DNA from: Podocnemis expansa
Taxonomy: Eukaryota; Chordata; Testudines; Podocnemididae
NCBI GenBank assembly: GCA_007922195.1
Contig: ML682037.1
Coordinates: 12,793,289 to 12,857,288, forward strand
Direction: 5' to 3'
DNA length: 64,000 bases
Each line of letters opens with the position of its first letter. Position 1 is the stretch's first letter. Below the pieces are notes generated by a model. That model did no database searches and had not been told where the DNA came from. It saw nothing but the letters and a program-made list of their open reading frames with translations. This document shows positions 25,116 through 52,362 of this stretch, in pieces. The position numbers and the translations under genes are program-made.

Positions 25116-28019
25116 TTGCTGGTCTCCCCTTGTGGCTAGGCTGGAAACTGGCTGATAAAGTGAAGCTCCAAAGGGGCAGGTAGAGGACGGTCTCCCTCAA
25201 GTGCAGACCCTGGGGATAAGTCAGATAGTGGACAGGAGGACTTGGGGGGGCGGCTATTGGGAGGGGAGTGCTGCCCATTCCCCTGCTCAAAGGTGCTGCC
25301 CCACTGCATTTGTAGAGGACCCACAAGGTGTGGTTGATGCACCACACTGTCCTGGTGTCTGTGCTGCAAACTCAGGGCTGCACTTGGTGCAGCAGGCGTT
25401 CAAGATTTACACCTGTGTAGCTGAGAGTGGGATCTGGCCCTGTGTCTGTCTGTGTCTCTGAGATGCACACCCAGGCTCCACTAAAGCAGGTGGAGCCCTC
25501 TCTTCCCCCAAACCCTGATGCAGCAGGCTCTCATCAGAGACCAGGACTGGCTGGCACCTTTCTCTGGAAATGTTTCCAAGCCCCCTGTGTGGGGTAAGGT
25601 GGGTGTGCAGGGCCAGGGCATCTCCTGCAGCTGCAGGAATTAGGGCACCTTGTGAGCACTCCAGCAGCATATGAATTATTGAGAAGCTGCCAGGCAGATT
25701 TTGCAGAGATGCCTCCCCTGGCGCCTGCGTACCCACTCCCACCCAGGCTGGCACAGAAACACCAGCTAGGCCAGGGTAGGCTGGTTGGAGATGCAGCAGG
25801 GAAAGGGGAGCTGGGGCAGGAGTGACTCCAGCAGAGAGGGGGAGCAGCCCCTGATCTCAGCACTTTCTTCCTGTTGCCCCCCATCTTGTGGGGTGAGCCC
25901 ATTAGTGTGGGGGCAGGGCCAAGAGGTGGCTGAATACACATCTGCAGCATCTCTGTGCGTACCCATGTCACATGGGTCCCTGTGTGCAGCTGTGTCCTTG
26001 GCTCTGTCTCACACAGGCCCCAGGACCCTGGAGGGGAAGGGGGTGTGTGAGTTGCACGTATCCGATAACAGCAGCTATTCTTAACCTGCTGCAGCCTGCG
26101 GCAGGTCCTGTGTGGGGGTGGCTGAGAGAGGCCGGCGCCTGCATGGCAAAGGGGCGCCCAGCCTGGCGCATGTATGTGAACACAGCCCTCACCCTCTGAC
26201 ACATGTACATGGATGACACTTGCACAAGAGACTGGCAGAGCTAGATGCATGCCATGATGACCCAGCCCCAGCCGTCCTGTGCCCATGATGCCAGTACAGT
26301 TCTGCTCTGCTCCTGGCCTGCCACACACCATGGGACTGAGGACTCGCTGCAGAACACAGCAGCATGCCAGGGCTCTGCTCCTTGGCAGATTGAGCCCCCC
26401 TGAGCCTGGCTGTGACCCCCAGTGTCCTGCCTATGTCTTGGTTCAGACAATGCCATTCTAGCTGATACCTGCCCCTGCTTTCAGCTGACTACAGGTGGTT
26501 TTTTCGCTTCTTGCCCAATGGCTGTGAAGCAGCTGACACATCCCACCCCAAAGGTGGCTGCATTTCAGGGTTAGCCAAGTGCTCTTAGGAGGCAGTGCTG
26601 GGGCAAGTCTCTGTGCCCCAGGCCTGCTGCATGGCTCAGTGTTGCCTCCCTCTGGCTTCCAGGAGGCTGCTGCCTGTGCAGGTCCTGGGAGCAACACCAG
26701 GCTCCTGCAGGATGGATCCATCCCACTGTGGCAGAAAGGGCCCTGTGGTGAGAGGTGAAGGGGGCAGTGGCATGGCCGTGCCTATGATCCCAGCAAGGTC
26801 CCTGCAGGTGGGGAGTTCCCAGAAGGGACCAAGTGCCACCTGGCATGAGGTGCAATAATATCCAGCCCCCAGGGACTGCCCAAGAGCTTCTTGCTGCCTT
26901 CCTCTCTCTCTTCCCCTAGCAGCACCTGGAGTGCCCCCTCTGCCAAGGCCCTAATGCTGTCTCCAGTTACAGCAATTTCTCCTGCCCTGTGATGCCACGG
27001 AAGCCCCCTAGCTGGATTCCCACCTGCCTCTTGAGGAAGCTGGAAGTGGTGTCAGATGAGGTGCTGCCATCTGAGCCTTTGAAGTGCTTCTGGCATTTCC
27101 AGGGTGTCTGGAGGGAGAAGGGAGATAAGGTGATGGATGGGCAAAATGGGGATTCTCAAGGGGGCAGCAATGTCCTGGGGGCAGATTGGCCAGCTGCACT
27201 GTGTCCTGAAGCTACCAGCAGGATGGGAGTAGGTGGGACTTCAGCTGTGGGGCCTGAGGCTAGTTCCTGGGGTTTCTATCCAGCAGAGAGGGCTGGAAAC
27301 TTGCTGGGTGATCAGTGCATGCAAGGACCTGGGCTTGGGCCAGGCAGGAGCAGGGCACGCTGTCCTGGGCACAGAGTCAGCCCAGGGGTGAGGGAGAAGG
27401 GAACTGAGGTGAGGTGTGCTCTGTCCCAGCTGCAGATTAGGCCCTTTCCCCTCAGAGGGCTGTGGGCATGGTGGTAGGAGGGGAGCACCTCACGCCCTGC
27501 CCTGGGATCAGCCCCCTCTGGCTGGCTGCGTGGCCTGCCCCATGGGCTGGGGAAGCACATCAGCAGCAGGGTGCCTGCCAGTTTGGCCCTGCAACTCCTC
27601 TGCAGAGAGGCTGGGGACAACAGGGGGTGGGTGGATGGGCTGGCTCCTGTACCCTGCCTCTCCCTGTCGCCCTCTGCTTTGCCCACAGACCCTGCCCAGC
27701 AGAGCCACGCTGCAGGGAAGACCAGGCTGAGGGTGGGGGGGGGGGTGAGCACTGGGGCTAATGTGACAGCAGGGGTCTCTGGAGCTGGTCCTGAGGGAGG
27801 CCTGCCTGGGTCCAGCCAGCTGCCCTGACAGTCCAGGACCGTGGATGCCTGGGGGCTGAGCTGTGGGCAATGGCCCCCCATGACTGCAGCCTTTCAGCAG
27901 CATGAGCCTGGGCTCGGTGGGGGCTAGTAGCACCTTGGGGAGGCCCCCAGTCTCCCCCTGCCCCAGTGCCTGGCTGGGGGCTGGCCCCTCGAGGGGGGGA
28001 GGCCCAGCGGTTGCCCCCC

Positions 28020-28480
28020 CCCCAGGACACATCCCGGTCTCCATGCGGCGATGGGGGTCAGGGCTCCCCCTCTGCCCCGAACAATGGGGCGGGGCCGGGG
28101 AGGAAGGTGCGGGGTGCCCCGTTCCCTGCCGCCCGAGTTAAATGCCCGCGGGGGGAAGGGGGGCTCGGCTCGGCTCGGCTCGGCTCACCTGCAAGGCCGG
28201 CGAGGACGCGGCCGGCGGGGGCTCGGCCGAGCCCGACATCACCGGGGACGGCGCGCCGGGGTCTCCGGCTCCGTGTCTGGCTCAGCCTCTCCCGCATCTC
28301 AGCCGCTTCCCCGGCCTCGCCCCGCGCCCATCCCCGCGTTTGTGGGGCCCGCGGCTCGGGACTCCGGGGGCGCTGGGCAGGCAGAGCCTTTGGGGATGCC
28401 CCCGGTGGGTGCCTGGTGCCCGGTGCCCGCCTTGCTCTTTCACCCCGGGCTGCTCGTGTGGGTCCCTCGCATCCCTGCTG
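28020..28480. promoter_or_regulatory. Orphan CpG island
   Basis: This CpG-dense block contains five tandem 'ggctc' units (28166-28190). It lies about 6.8 kb from the most distal CACNB3 exon and 5.5 kb from ADCY6. On the minus strand a strong donor CTTGCAG|gtgagc is present near 28186-28192. It could be a distal promoter with a noncoding first exon of CACNB3, or the start of a noncoding RNA. No transcript can be proved from the sequence. Confidence 0.5.
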
Positions 28481-29154
28481 GGGGACCCTGAGCCGGTCTG
28501 GGAAGCAAACCACCCAGGGTACAACCCCTCAAGGGGGGACAGGCACCAGCGCCTGGGGTTGTGTGGGGCCGGCACGGGGTGGTGGCCATGGGGGATGGAG
28601 AGGGAGGGTGAGTTTGGCTGAGCGATTGGAAAAGCCAAGAGGTGATGCCAGGACATCAGTGGAGAGAAGCTTCCCAGAGGGACAGAGGGTGAAGAAGGTG
28701 AGGAGCTTGGTATGTGTGCGCCCAATGGTGCCTGTGAGTGTGCACACAGCCAATGTGTGTGTCACACAGCAGTGTGCAAGGCAAGCCTGCTTTGCTTTCC
28801 TTTGTTACCACTGTGTTGGGGAGCGCGTGCATGTTCGCACACCCATCATGATGTGTATTTGCAGGGATGTGCCTGCAGAGCCCCTTTGCTTTGTGACACC
28901 CCATGTCAGGGCTCTGAGCTGCCCCTATGGTGAGCCCCAGCCTGCTGTTACGGCCCCCCAGAGATGGGCTCCTCAGCGCTGGGCCCCACAGGCTGTAGGC
29001 TCTGCTGACTTGTCGCTAGGCCTGGGAACCAGCCCAGGTCACTCCTGGGACTGTGCAAGAGCGGCCTCTGGCCAGCTTTTCCCAAGATTGTCCCTGGCTG
29101 AGCGAGCTGTCCTAGGAACTCAGTCTGGGCTTGCAGTTCCCCTTAGCTCTCCAT

Positions 29155-29430
29155 GCCTGGGGTTACCAGATGTCAGGCAAAAGGAAGACATGTCCTCCTT
29201 TTTACCTTCACATCCTCTGTCTGGCAGGCATTTTAAAATACATAATTTTTGTCTGGGTTTTTATTTAGGGGTTAAAGTAGGCTGGAATGCCACAGAATAC
29301 CTTATTTTTAGGGAGAAGTGTTCCAGGGCCCCTAAAAACAGAAGAATATTACATTAATACTACATTTTCTCCATGTGTCCTCAAATGTCCTTCTTTTTGT
29401 ATTTCCCTGTCTTCCTTTCCATGCTTTGGT
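29155..29430. mobile_element. Probable non-autonomous DNA transposon remnant
   Basis: The phrases 'ggttaccagatgtc', 'gacatgtcctcctttt', 'catcctctgtctggcaggcattttaaa' and 'atgtgtcctcaaatgtccttctttt' recall the 'accagacatgtcctctttt...' elements scattered through sauropsid genomes. Assignment is by memory of the pattern only. The edges are approximate. Confidence 0.4.
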
Positions 29431-29989
29431 ATCTGGCAGCACTATCCATGCCTGCTGGCCTAGCCCTCAGTCCTGCTTGGGGGTGGCAACAACTGGGAGA
29501 TGCCACCAGAGGGCGTAGAAAGCCTTGAAATCGGCATGCCCAGCCACAGCCCTGGGCCTGGCATGTCCCTCCTCCACCCCCTGCCCAGGCCCAGACAGGC
29601 ACTGGATGGGAGTTGCCTGGCATGGCAGCTCCGGGGCAGTCCCTAGACTCAGCGCCTCTGGGGAAGTTCAGCTTTGGGTCTCTCCTGTACTTACTGCTGT
29701 GAGTGTTTCCAGGGCTGGAAACACACAAGCCATGCATGCCCTTGGCATACAGTTATTCATATGTGTGCAACATGCACAATCACACATGCATCTGCATGTA
29801 CACCCCCACACACATCTTTTTCCTCCTTTGAAATTAATCTCAAACCATGGCCTTGGCTAACCAGGGCTGGGGTCCAGAGATGGGGAGGGACTGTGCCAGA
29901 CTGCACAGCAGCCAGGTGGCAGTCACACCTACTAGAGCTGAGGGGGGGGGCAGTTTCTGCCCCATGTGACTCATGCCCCAAAGTCCAGG

Positions 29990-30150
29990 TGTGGTAGAGT
30001 CAGTCATGTAATCCCCATTTCACAGCTGGGGAAACTGAGGCAGGTGGCGGGCATGACTTAACACACCTAAGTCTGCACAGGGAGGAATGGAACAGTGCCC
30101 AGGATCCAGAGCTCCCAGACCCCTGCTGTGACCACTAGCCCCCACTTCCC
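29990..30150 (-). repeat. MIR SINE remnant
   Basis: 'aatccccatttcacagctggggaaactgaggcaggtgg' is the reverse complement of the MIR 3' core (cctcagtttcccc...). It continues into 'ctaagtctgcacaggg', and '...cagagctcccagacccctgctgtgaccactag' gives the reversed tRNA-like head. Confidence 0.75.
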
Positions 30151-30311
30151 TCCCTGCCCAAGCCTTGAGGAGATGCCGAATGGGGCCTCCTGTCCAGTGC
30201 TGCCTTGGGCTCCATCCAGGGCCCCCCACCGAGCCGGCTGTAGCCCCTCCCCCATCACATCCTGCAACACTGTATTTCTTTTCTGCTTGTGAACTTTCAC
30301 CCCTTCCACTG

Positions 30312-30325
30312 GTTGCCACGGCAAC
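30312..30325. promoter_or_regulatory. RFX X-box palindrome
   Basis: GTTGCCACGGCAAC differs from the ideal X-box GTTRCCATGGYAAC at one position. It sits in an AT-richer, non-repetitive patch with 'gcctaatttggatcaatcagatcc' just after it and a second half-site 'gttgctaggtgatgg' at about 30381. Such palindromes bind RFX factors. Its target gene is unknown. Confidence 0.55.
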
Positions 30326-31069
30326 TTTATTTACAGCCTAATTTGGATCAATCAGATCCCGGGCAGAGCCGTGACAGGTCTGTTGCTAGGTGATGGAAAG
30401 CCCAGTGGTGGGGGGTGGGCTGATAAGCTGAGTGCCCAGGGGCTGGGCGTGGCAAGTGGCATGTGGGGTCCTGGTGGGCACTAGGGGGGAGAGTCAGCCT
30501 GGGGCAAACGCCTGGCTCTAGAAGGCCTCAATTTGCAACCAGCAGAGGGGCTTGGCTACTCCAGTCCCTGTGCCTCAGTTTCCCCTCATTAATGCTGTCG
30601 CCTGGTTGGCGAGGAGGGTGTTTGCAGCAGGCTTTCCACTCAGGCCAGCCTGTTCTGATCCTGCAGAGTGCAAGCTGGTTTGGAGCTGGCATTCCTCACT
30701 CGTTTCTGCTGCCTTCTTGGCCCCGTGGAGCTGGCTGGGTTCAGAGCCAAGTGGGTGCGGGGCTGCTTTGCATCTGAGCCTTTCCCAACCAAGTCTAAAG
30801 TGCACCGGAAACAGGGCCCGATTCTGGAAATGCAAGAGGGTCAGGGCTGGATTCTGAACCAGCTGCCCTGGTGTCAGTCCAGGGTCTCAGCTGACAGCTC
30901 TGAGAATGCAGGTTTCTGTGACGGGCCGATCAGTCCAAGGGGTCTGATGGGTGTGGAGGACATTGACCCTGGTGGTGGTGACATTTTTGCACCTTGCTAC
31001 CCTCAGGTGCTGGACCCAGCTGTTCTATGTTGCATGTTTTCCTTTCTGGTCTCTGGGGCATGGCCTCCA

Positions 31070-32900
31070 GCAACAGAAACTACTGGCTGGACTGCAGGAC
31101 TCCTGGGTTCTTTCCTCAGATCTGCTGCTGGTTCTTGCAGGGGCTTGACCAAGTCAGTCACCTCCCCCAGACTCGGTTTACCTCTTTACAGTGGGGAGCG
31201 TTATATCCACTGGGAGCTTAGTTAATGAATGTTGGGTGCTTGGAGATGTTAGCTTATCACAGCTCTGGAACCTGCCAATGAAAATGCCACTGTAATAATT
31301 AATCCCAGAGAGCTTTCCAGACACACAGGACTGATAGCTGAGCTATGCGCAGGAATTGTCTTGCCTGCCACTGAAATGCAGCCTCTTCTAGGCTGGGGCA
31401 CAGCAACTGTTTAACAGCACACAGCAGCAACTTTGGACCGGAAAGCGTGAGGAGTTCTGGGAGTGACCGGAACGAGGAGTCCTGGCTTTGTCCAGGACCA
31501 CGTCTCCTCTTGGAAATAATGCTGCTGGATTCTTAATGACCAGCCCACACAGGTGGCTCACTGGAGTGGTGCAGAGGGGTCACTGCTGACTCAGAGGGGG
31601 AAACTGCCCCTTACTGAGTCCCATCACCTTCTCCCATAAAAAGATGGTTAGTAATGAAGACCCTTCAAGGCCCTGTCTGGCCTGAAGCCACTTACCTCGC
31701 AAGTCCTGGAGGATCACAGGCGATGACTAATTATTGGTATTAAACAGGGTAGCGGTTTTCAAACTTTTGGGGGCGAACCCAGTTGGAAAAAAATCACTTT
31801 AGCTTGTGACCCAGCAATGACATTTCTGAGTACTGCATCCCAGTCTTTTAGCAGCAGCAGCAGCAAGAGGTGCTGTGACAGGGTACTGGGGCCCAACCCT
31901 ATGTTTGAAAACAACTGAACTAGGGCCTTTTATATAGCATTTTCCATCTGTGCATCTCAAAGCACGTTGCAAGCTTGGGTCAGCACCATTGCTCTTATTT
32001 GACTGATGGGGAAAACTGAGGCACAGAGCAGGGACACAGCCTGCCTGAGAACACCCTGCAAGTGCGTGACACAACAGGGAACAGAAGCCAGGAGTCCTGG
32101 CCTCCAGGACGATATTCTTAAGTCAAGAGCCACTAACCCTGCTAAGGTGGCAGGGCACTCAGGAGTCCCAGCTGGGAGCCCCTCCCAGAGGTTCACTACT
32201 AGTGCACAGCTACTCTGCCTCAAGCCAACAGATGCCTGTGGAAGGTGCGATTTCACAGCAGTCTGTCTATTTTGACACCATTTTTGGTGGGGGAAAGCTA
32301 AATTGGATCAGTTTGAATTTCTCATTTAGTGTTAAGAATGTACGAATGTTTTGTTTGAACTTCATCTTTGTGGTGGTTATGGTCAAGTGTGAATATAAAT
32401 ATCATCATGCGTCTACGTGCAGTGGAAGTAACAGGCTCTCCCCCCTGGCCGAAGACCTGGTAGTGGTGGGGTGAAACGTTTCCTATTGTTCCAAATCAAA
32501 GGGTGCTCAGAGTTCTTGGGTGAAGTGTCCAAAGGGTGGCTTTCCAGAATGAAAACAAATATTAAGATGGGGAGTTTCTCCTGGAGTGGACATTCTTCTT
32601 CATATCCACCTGCCCAGGTTTGAACTGTGTCCCCCCCGTTGGCTCCATCAGGGTGAGCTGTCTCCCCAGTAATGCTGGAACTCATGTGATGGTCCATCCC
32701 TCCCCCCTTGACCTCCGCTACCCAGGCCCCCCAAAGATTTGCCAAAGGAAAGCAGATTAAAGATACCCAGAAACACAGAGGTCCCCTGGGTACATTTCCA
32801 GGCATGGAAAGGTTGTGGGGGTCTAGTGAGTTAGAAAACAGGCCCGGGAGCCAGGACTCCTGAGTCCTATTCCGTGTTCTCACTCACGTGTAGGGAAACC
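31070..32900. repeat. Three further MIR-type SINE remnants
   Basis: About 31070-31260 (+): 'aggactcctgggttctttcc', 'cttgaccaagtcagtcacctcccccagactcggtttacctctttac'. About 31925-32110 (-): 'ctgatggggaaaactgaggcacagagcaggg', ending 'agccaggagtcctggcctcc'. About 32815-32900: 'gtctagtgagttagaaaacaggcccgggagccaggactcctgagtcctattcc'. Unique sequence and the hAT element at 31750 separate them. Confidence 0.6.
31750..31917. mobile_element. Short hAT-type element, copy 1
   Basis: The terminal inverted repeats are TAGCGGTTTTCAAAC at the left and GTTTGAAAACAACTG at the right. Flanks aaacaggg and aactaggg form a degraded 8-bp target duplication. The interior (gacccagcaatgacatttctga, agcagcagcagcagcaag) matches the copy at 55902. 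It has no transposase and is non-autonomous. Confidence 0.65.
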
Positions 32901-33779
32901 TAGCTGCTTTTAATCCCCCTGCCCCCGCCGGGTCCCATTGGGGTCCTGAAAGGGTTAACGTCACCCACGTGATTCCCCTGCCCAGAATATGATGCAATGG
33001 AAGTTAGGAAGGAAGGAAGGGAAAGAAACACAAATAAATAAATAACACCACCTTCTCTGAATCTAGAGCTGCTGGCTGTGGGATAGTTGCTTTCTCAGAG
33101 GCTGGCTGCTCTAAGAAGTGTGTAAGCATATTTTCATGGCATTATCTGTGGAAAACCCCACCTGTAGGGACCAGGAGTCCAGGGTGCGAGATGCCGAGAC
33201 GGGAAGCTGGGCTGTGCCCTAGAAAGACATGCCAGCCCCCAGAGTGGTGCAGCACCGTGCAGCGGAGTCCTCCTGGCACCCAGGAGCTGCTGGGATTCGT
33301 TGGTAATTAATTATTAAGCCTGGCTCCCTAGAGGACCCAGGCTGGATTCGGGCTCTAGAGCCAGGATGCCGCAAGCAGGCCTCATTACTGCCCAGACAGA
33401 TTGGAGCAGTGCAGGGGCACAGAACCCAGCCCGTTTCCCCCTCAGCCATGCTCCTAGGGCTCCCTAAGGGGCCATGGGAGGAGACAGGGAGCCGAGCTGG
33501 GGAGAAGGGGGCTGCACTGTGGCAGGGAGTCCAAGGGAGGAGCCCCGGCCCTTTCCCCAAAGGGGGCACCCATGCTAGGGGAGCAAGGTGGGCCCTGCTC
33601 AGTGGCTCTGAGGGTGTGGTGGGTTCACTAGAGAAGCGGGGGGTGATATGGGGGGGCCCCTGGCTGTGAGGGGATCCCACCACTGGGGTGTTCCAGGGTT
33701 TGCTGGTGGGGGGTGGCAGGACCCCCCACTCACGTGTCTCCAGCCCAGACCTGCGGGGGCAGAGCTCGGCTGGGTGGTG

Positions 33780-33905
33780 CAGGTGTGCTGCGGGCTGGCT
33801 GGGCGTGAGTGTGAGTGCACACGCGTGTGCCTGGCAGGCGCCGGCCCGCTCTGTGCGTGTGCACGCATGTGTTGCGGGCGCGGGGGGTGTGTGCACGCGC
33901 GCGCC
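33780..33905. repeat. Alternating purine-pyrimidine (TG/CG) tract
   Basis: Phrases such as 'gtgagtgtgagtgcacacgcgtgtgcc', 'tgtgcgtgtgcacgcatgtgttgcg' and 'gtgtgtgcacgcgcgcgcc' alternate purine and pyrimidine. DNA of this kind can adopt Z-form. It lies directly upstream of the ADCY6 CpG island. Confidence 0.6.
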
Positions 33906-34400
33906 TCCGAGTCCTCCCCGTGCAAACGTCCAGCGGCCCCCGCATCCCGGCGCTGCGGCGGGGGCACGGAGGCGAAAGGGCCCCTGCGCCTTTAAGGCCG
34001 CCTGGCTGGCGGTGCGGGGCGGCCTGCGGATCCGGGCTGGAGGGCGTTTACCCCGCACGGCCCGGCCCGGCCCGGCCCGGCCATGGAGCCGGGCTCGCCC
34101 AGCGCCTAGCGCCTCGCCGGGATCCGCCTGCGGGCCGGCCGGGAGGTGAGCGGCGGAGACGGGAGCTGGGGCGCGGGGCGCGGGGCGCGGGACGGGACCA
34201 GGCGGCCGGATGAGCCCGAGCTCGGCGTGTGGGGCCGTGGGGTCCCGGCCTGGCTGGGAGAGGAGGGGGCCGGGGAGGTGCTGCAGGCCCTGGAAGGGGG
34301 CGGCCGTGCGCTCGGGCGGATCGTGGCCGCGGGATGCTCTGCCCCCATCCCCGGGTCCCGGCCGGAGTCCGGGTCAAGCTGTTGGGCTTCCCTCGCTCCC
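33830..34400 (+). promoter_or_regulatory. ADCY6: CpG-island promoter of ADCY6
   Basis: Dense CpG, five tandem 'cggcc' units at 34058-34082, and no TATA box. It encloses the inferred noncoding first exon, which ends in the donor GGGAG|gtgagc at 34145. Human ADCY6 likewise has a noncoding first exon in a CpG island. Confidence 0.7.
34083..34109 (+). promoter_or_regulatory. Upstream ORF in ADCY6 noncoding exon 1
   Basis: ATG in strong context (gccATGG) opens MEPGSPSA and stops at TAG 34107-34109. It lies 36 bases before the exon 1 donor at 34145. If the transcript starts upstream of 34083, it would precede the main ADCY6 ATG and could lower translation. The transcription start site is not known. 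Confidence 0.5.
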
Positions 34401-36270
34401 TGTGCGGGTTGTCGCCCCTTCCTGTCCTGGGGTGTCCAGGGCTGTTAATGAGACTCTCAGATGCCACTTCTCAGCCCAGCGGTGGCTGCATCTTGGTGCT
34501 GGGTGCAGGAGCACTAAGATGCTCCAGGCGCTGGGGCTGGAAGGGTGTCGGGGCAGGGACACGGTCCCCGGCGAGGGTCGTGGCAGTGATGTCGTGGTGC
34601 TGGCACTGGCTCCCGGGACCTCGAGAAGGGCCATGTAGGAGGAGACGGAATAACTCTCCAAAGAGGTTGGAGCAAAGCGGTGCGCAAGCTTGGCGGCTAG
34701 TCAAGACAAATAGAGTTTGAAAGCAGAAGATTATTTGAGTTTTGTTTCATTTCGGGTTGCTCAGGCTGGGCACTGGGGGAGGCCCATCGTAGGCCTGGCC
34801 CTCTCACGCCCAGGGCAAGTCGCCGGCAGCCCTTGGAGCAGTCTGTGGGAGAACATACGAAGGGGCCAGATGGCATCAGACCCATGGTCCATCCAGCCCA
34901 GTGGCCTGTCTTCTCCCACTGGCCAGTGCCAGGGCTTCGGGGCATCCAATGGAACAGGTGACCCTCCAGTGAACCCCCCCCCCCAGCCATGGGCTGGGAC
35001 AGCAGGTCAGGACAGAGCTGACTTGCAGGGGGCTGAACGTGACATAGGGGTGCATTTTCTGGTGCCCTTGGTCCTCAGCTAACATAATCACTTAGAAAAG
35101 CTAAGTGAAGATGCCATTTCCTGGGGTGGTCGTGCTATGGCCAGGTTACGAGCAGGTGCCTCTGTGGGACTGGGGCTGCTGTTGAAGCCAGATTCGTGTC
35201 TTCTCATGGTTCCCTCAACCACCTGTTCGGAGTTCTTTTTTCTGCCCATATCCGTGGCAGGGGTAACTCTTGCTCCATTTCTTTGATGCCATCATTGTTC
35301 GCACTCAGAGGATTCCAGGGAGTTACTCACCAGGACCATCACCCTGTGCTGAGATGCAGCCACTTCTGGGTGGGACCCAGGGGCTGGTCAGCAGCCACAC
35401 AGAACTTTAGAGTGAAGAGAGCAGGTGTGTGTGTTTCATCCCCTTGAGCACTTTGGGACCCCAGTACTGAGGCACAGGGATCGCTGTGCGATGTCCCAGC
35501 CGCAGGCTGAGTGTCTGGCAAGGCGCTGAACTGCGGTCAGGGATCAGGGCCTAGAGGATGGAGGGAAGGGCCAGCTCTGCTCTGGGGCTTGGGCGGGCTG
35601 TCTGTCTCTGCTGGTGGCACTGGGGGGCGGTGGGGGGGTTGACTGTGGCTCAGCGAGATGAGGCTGGGTCAGCCTGTTTATTGCACATTGCATTACCAGA
35701 CTTACCTGATGGCCTCCGCTGCCTGCTCTGCTTTCAGGTGTCTGGCCCAGCCTGTCCTGTGCCTGCCCCATACCCTGCTGGATGTGAGGTGGGGCCAGGT
35801 CACCAGGCCAGGCCGCTGCCCTCCTGCCAGCTTGTTGGGTTAAATGCCAGCTCAGCCCAGCCTGGTGCTCCTGGCATACAGCAGTCACCCAGGTAAGTTC
35901 TCCTGGGAGGTTAATTTGAGGGGATCCCTGGACTGTGGGTTGGAGTTGGATCTGTACACATCCTGCTTCCCCCCACTTTCATGCCAGCCAAGCATCTGCC
36001 TGGGAGTCTTCCTGCATGCCCCACATGCACATGGGCCCTTGGGGTGGAGTGTCTTAGCAGTGCCCCCCCTTGCCAGGTTCATTATTGGCCTGCCCCTGCC
36101 CGGTCCCCCCAACTCTTGAGTGCCCATCTCTATCATATCCCCAATACTGGCCTCTCCAGTGCCCCTCAGCACCGCTGACCCCACCCCTGCCTGCCAACCC
36201 TTCAGTGCCCCCTTGGGCCCCACACAGGACATGAACCCTGGGCACTAATGCCACCCCTCGGTGCCCACAG
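34146..36270 (+). other. ADCY6: ADCY6 first intron
   Basis: It runs from gtgagc at 34146 to the acceptor gtgcccacag at 36261-36270. It includes a CR1-like tract (about 34840-34990, with 'ccatggtccatccagcccagtggcctgtcttct') and a possible extra noncoding exon at 35738-35892. Confidence 0.6.
34840..34990 (+). repeat. CR1-family tail fragment
   Basis: 'catcagacccatggtccatccagcccagtggcctgtcttctcccactggccagtgccag' is the reptilian phrase usually found as 'gggtcagaccaaaggtccatctagcccagtatcctgtcttc...'. It is a decayed fragment. Confidence 0.6.
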
Positions 36271-36271
36271 C

Positions 36272-52362
<16,091 letters not shown>

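Larger units (their letters stand above)
21265..28020. other. CACNB3-ADCY6 intergenic region, left part
   Basis: No gene is recognised here. The stretch holds a degenerate short tandem array (21414-21630), an LTR-like remnant (about 21950-22420) and two SINE remnants (23925-24060 and 24945-25115). Several 200-300 codon open frames occur, but they have no family motif or splice structure and fit chance in GC-rich DNA. Confidence 0.5.
28481..33829. other. CACNB3-ADCY6 intergenic region, right part
   Basis: No coding exon is recognised. The content is a DNA-transposon-like remnant (about 29155-29430), MIR-type SINEs (29990-30150, 30540-30610, 31070-31260, 31925-32110 and 32815-32900), an X-box (30312-30325), a hAT element (31750-31917), short ggaa and aaat tandem tracts near 33005-33045, and a purine-pyrimidine alternating tract before the ADCY6 promoter. 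Confidence 0.55.

Noticed and set aside
25534..26331. 265-codon minus-strand intergenic frame
   Set aside because: No domain, no promoter or poly(A) signal, and the composition equals the background.
33219..34058. 279-codon minus-strand frame diverging from the ADCY6 promoter
   Set aside because: It lies mostly in CpG-rich or repeat-like DNA. His/Ala/Pro/Arg-rich with no motif. A divergent noncoding transcript remains possible.
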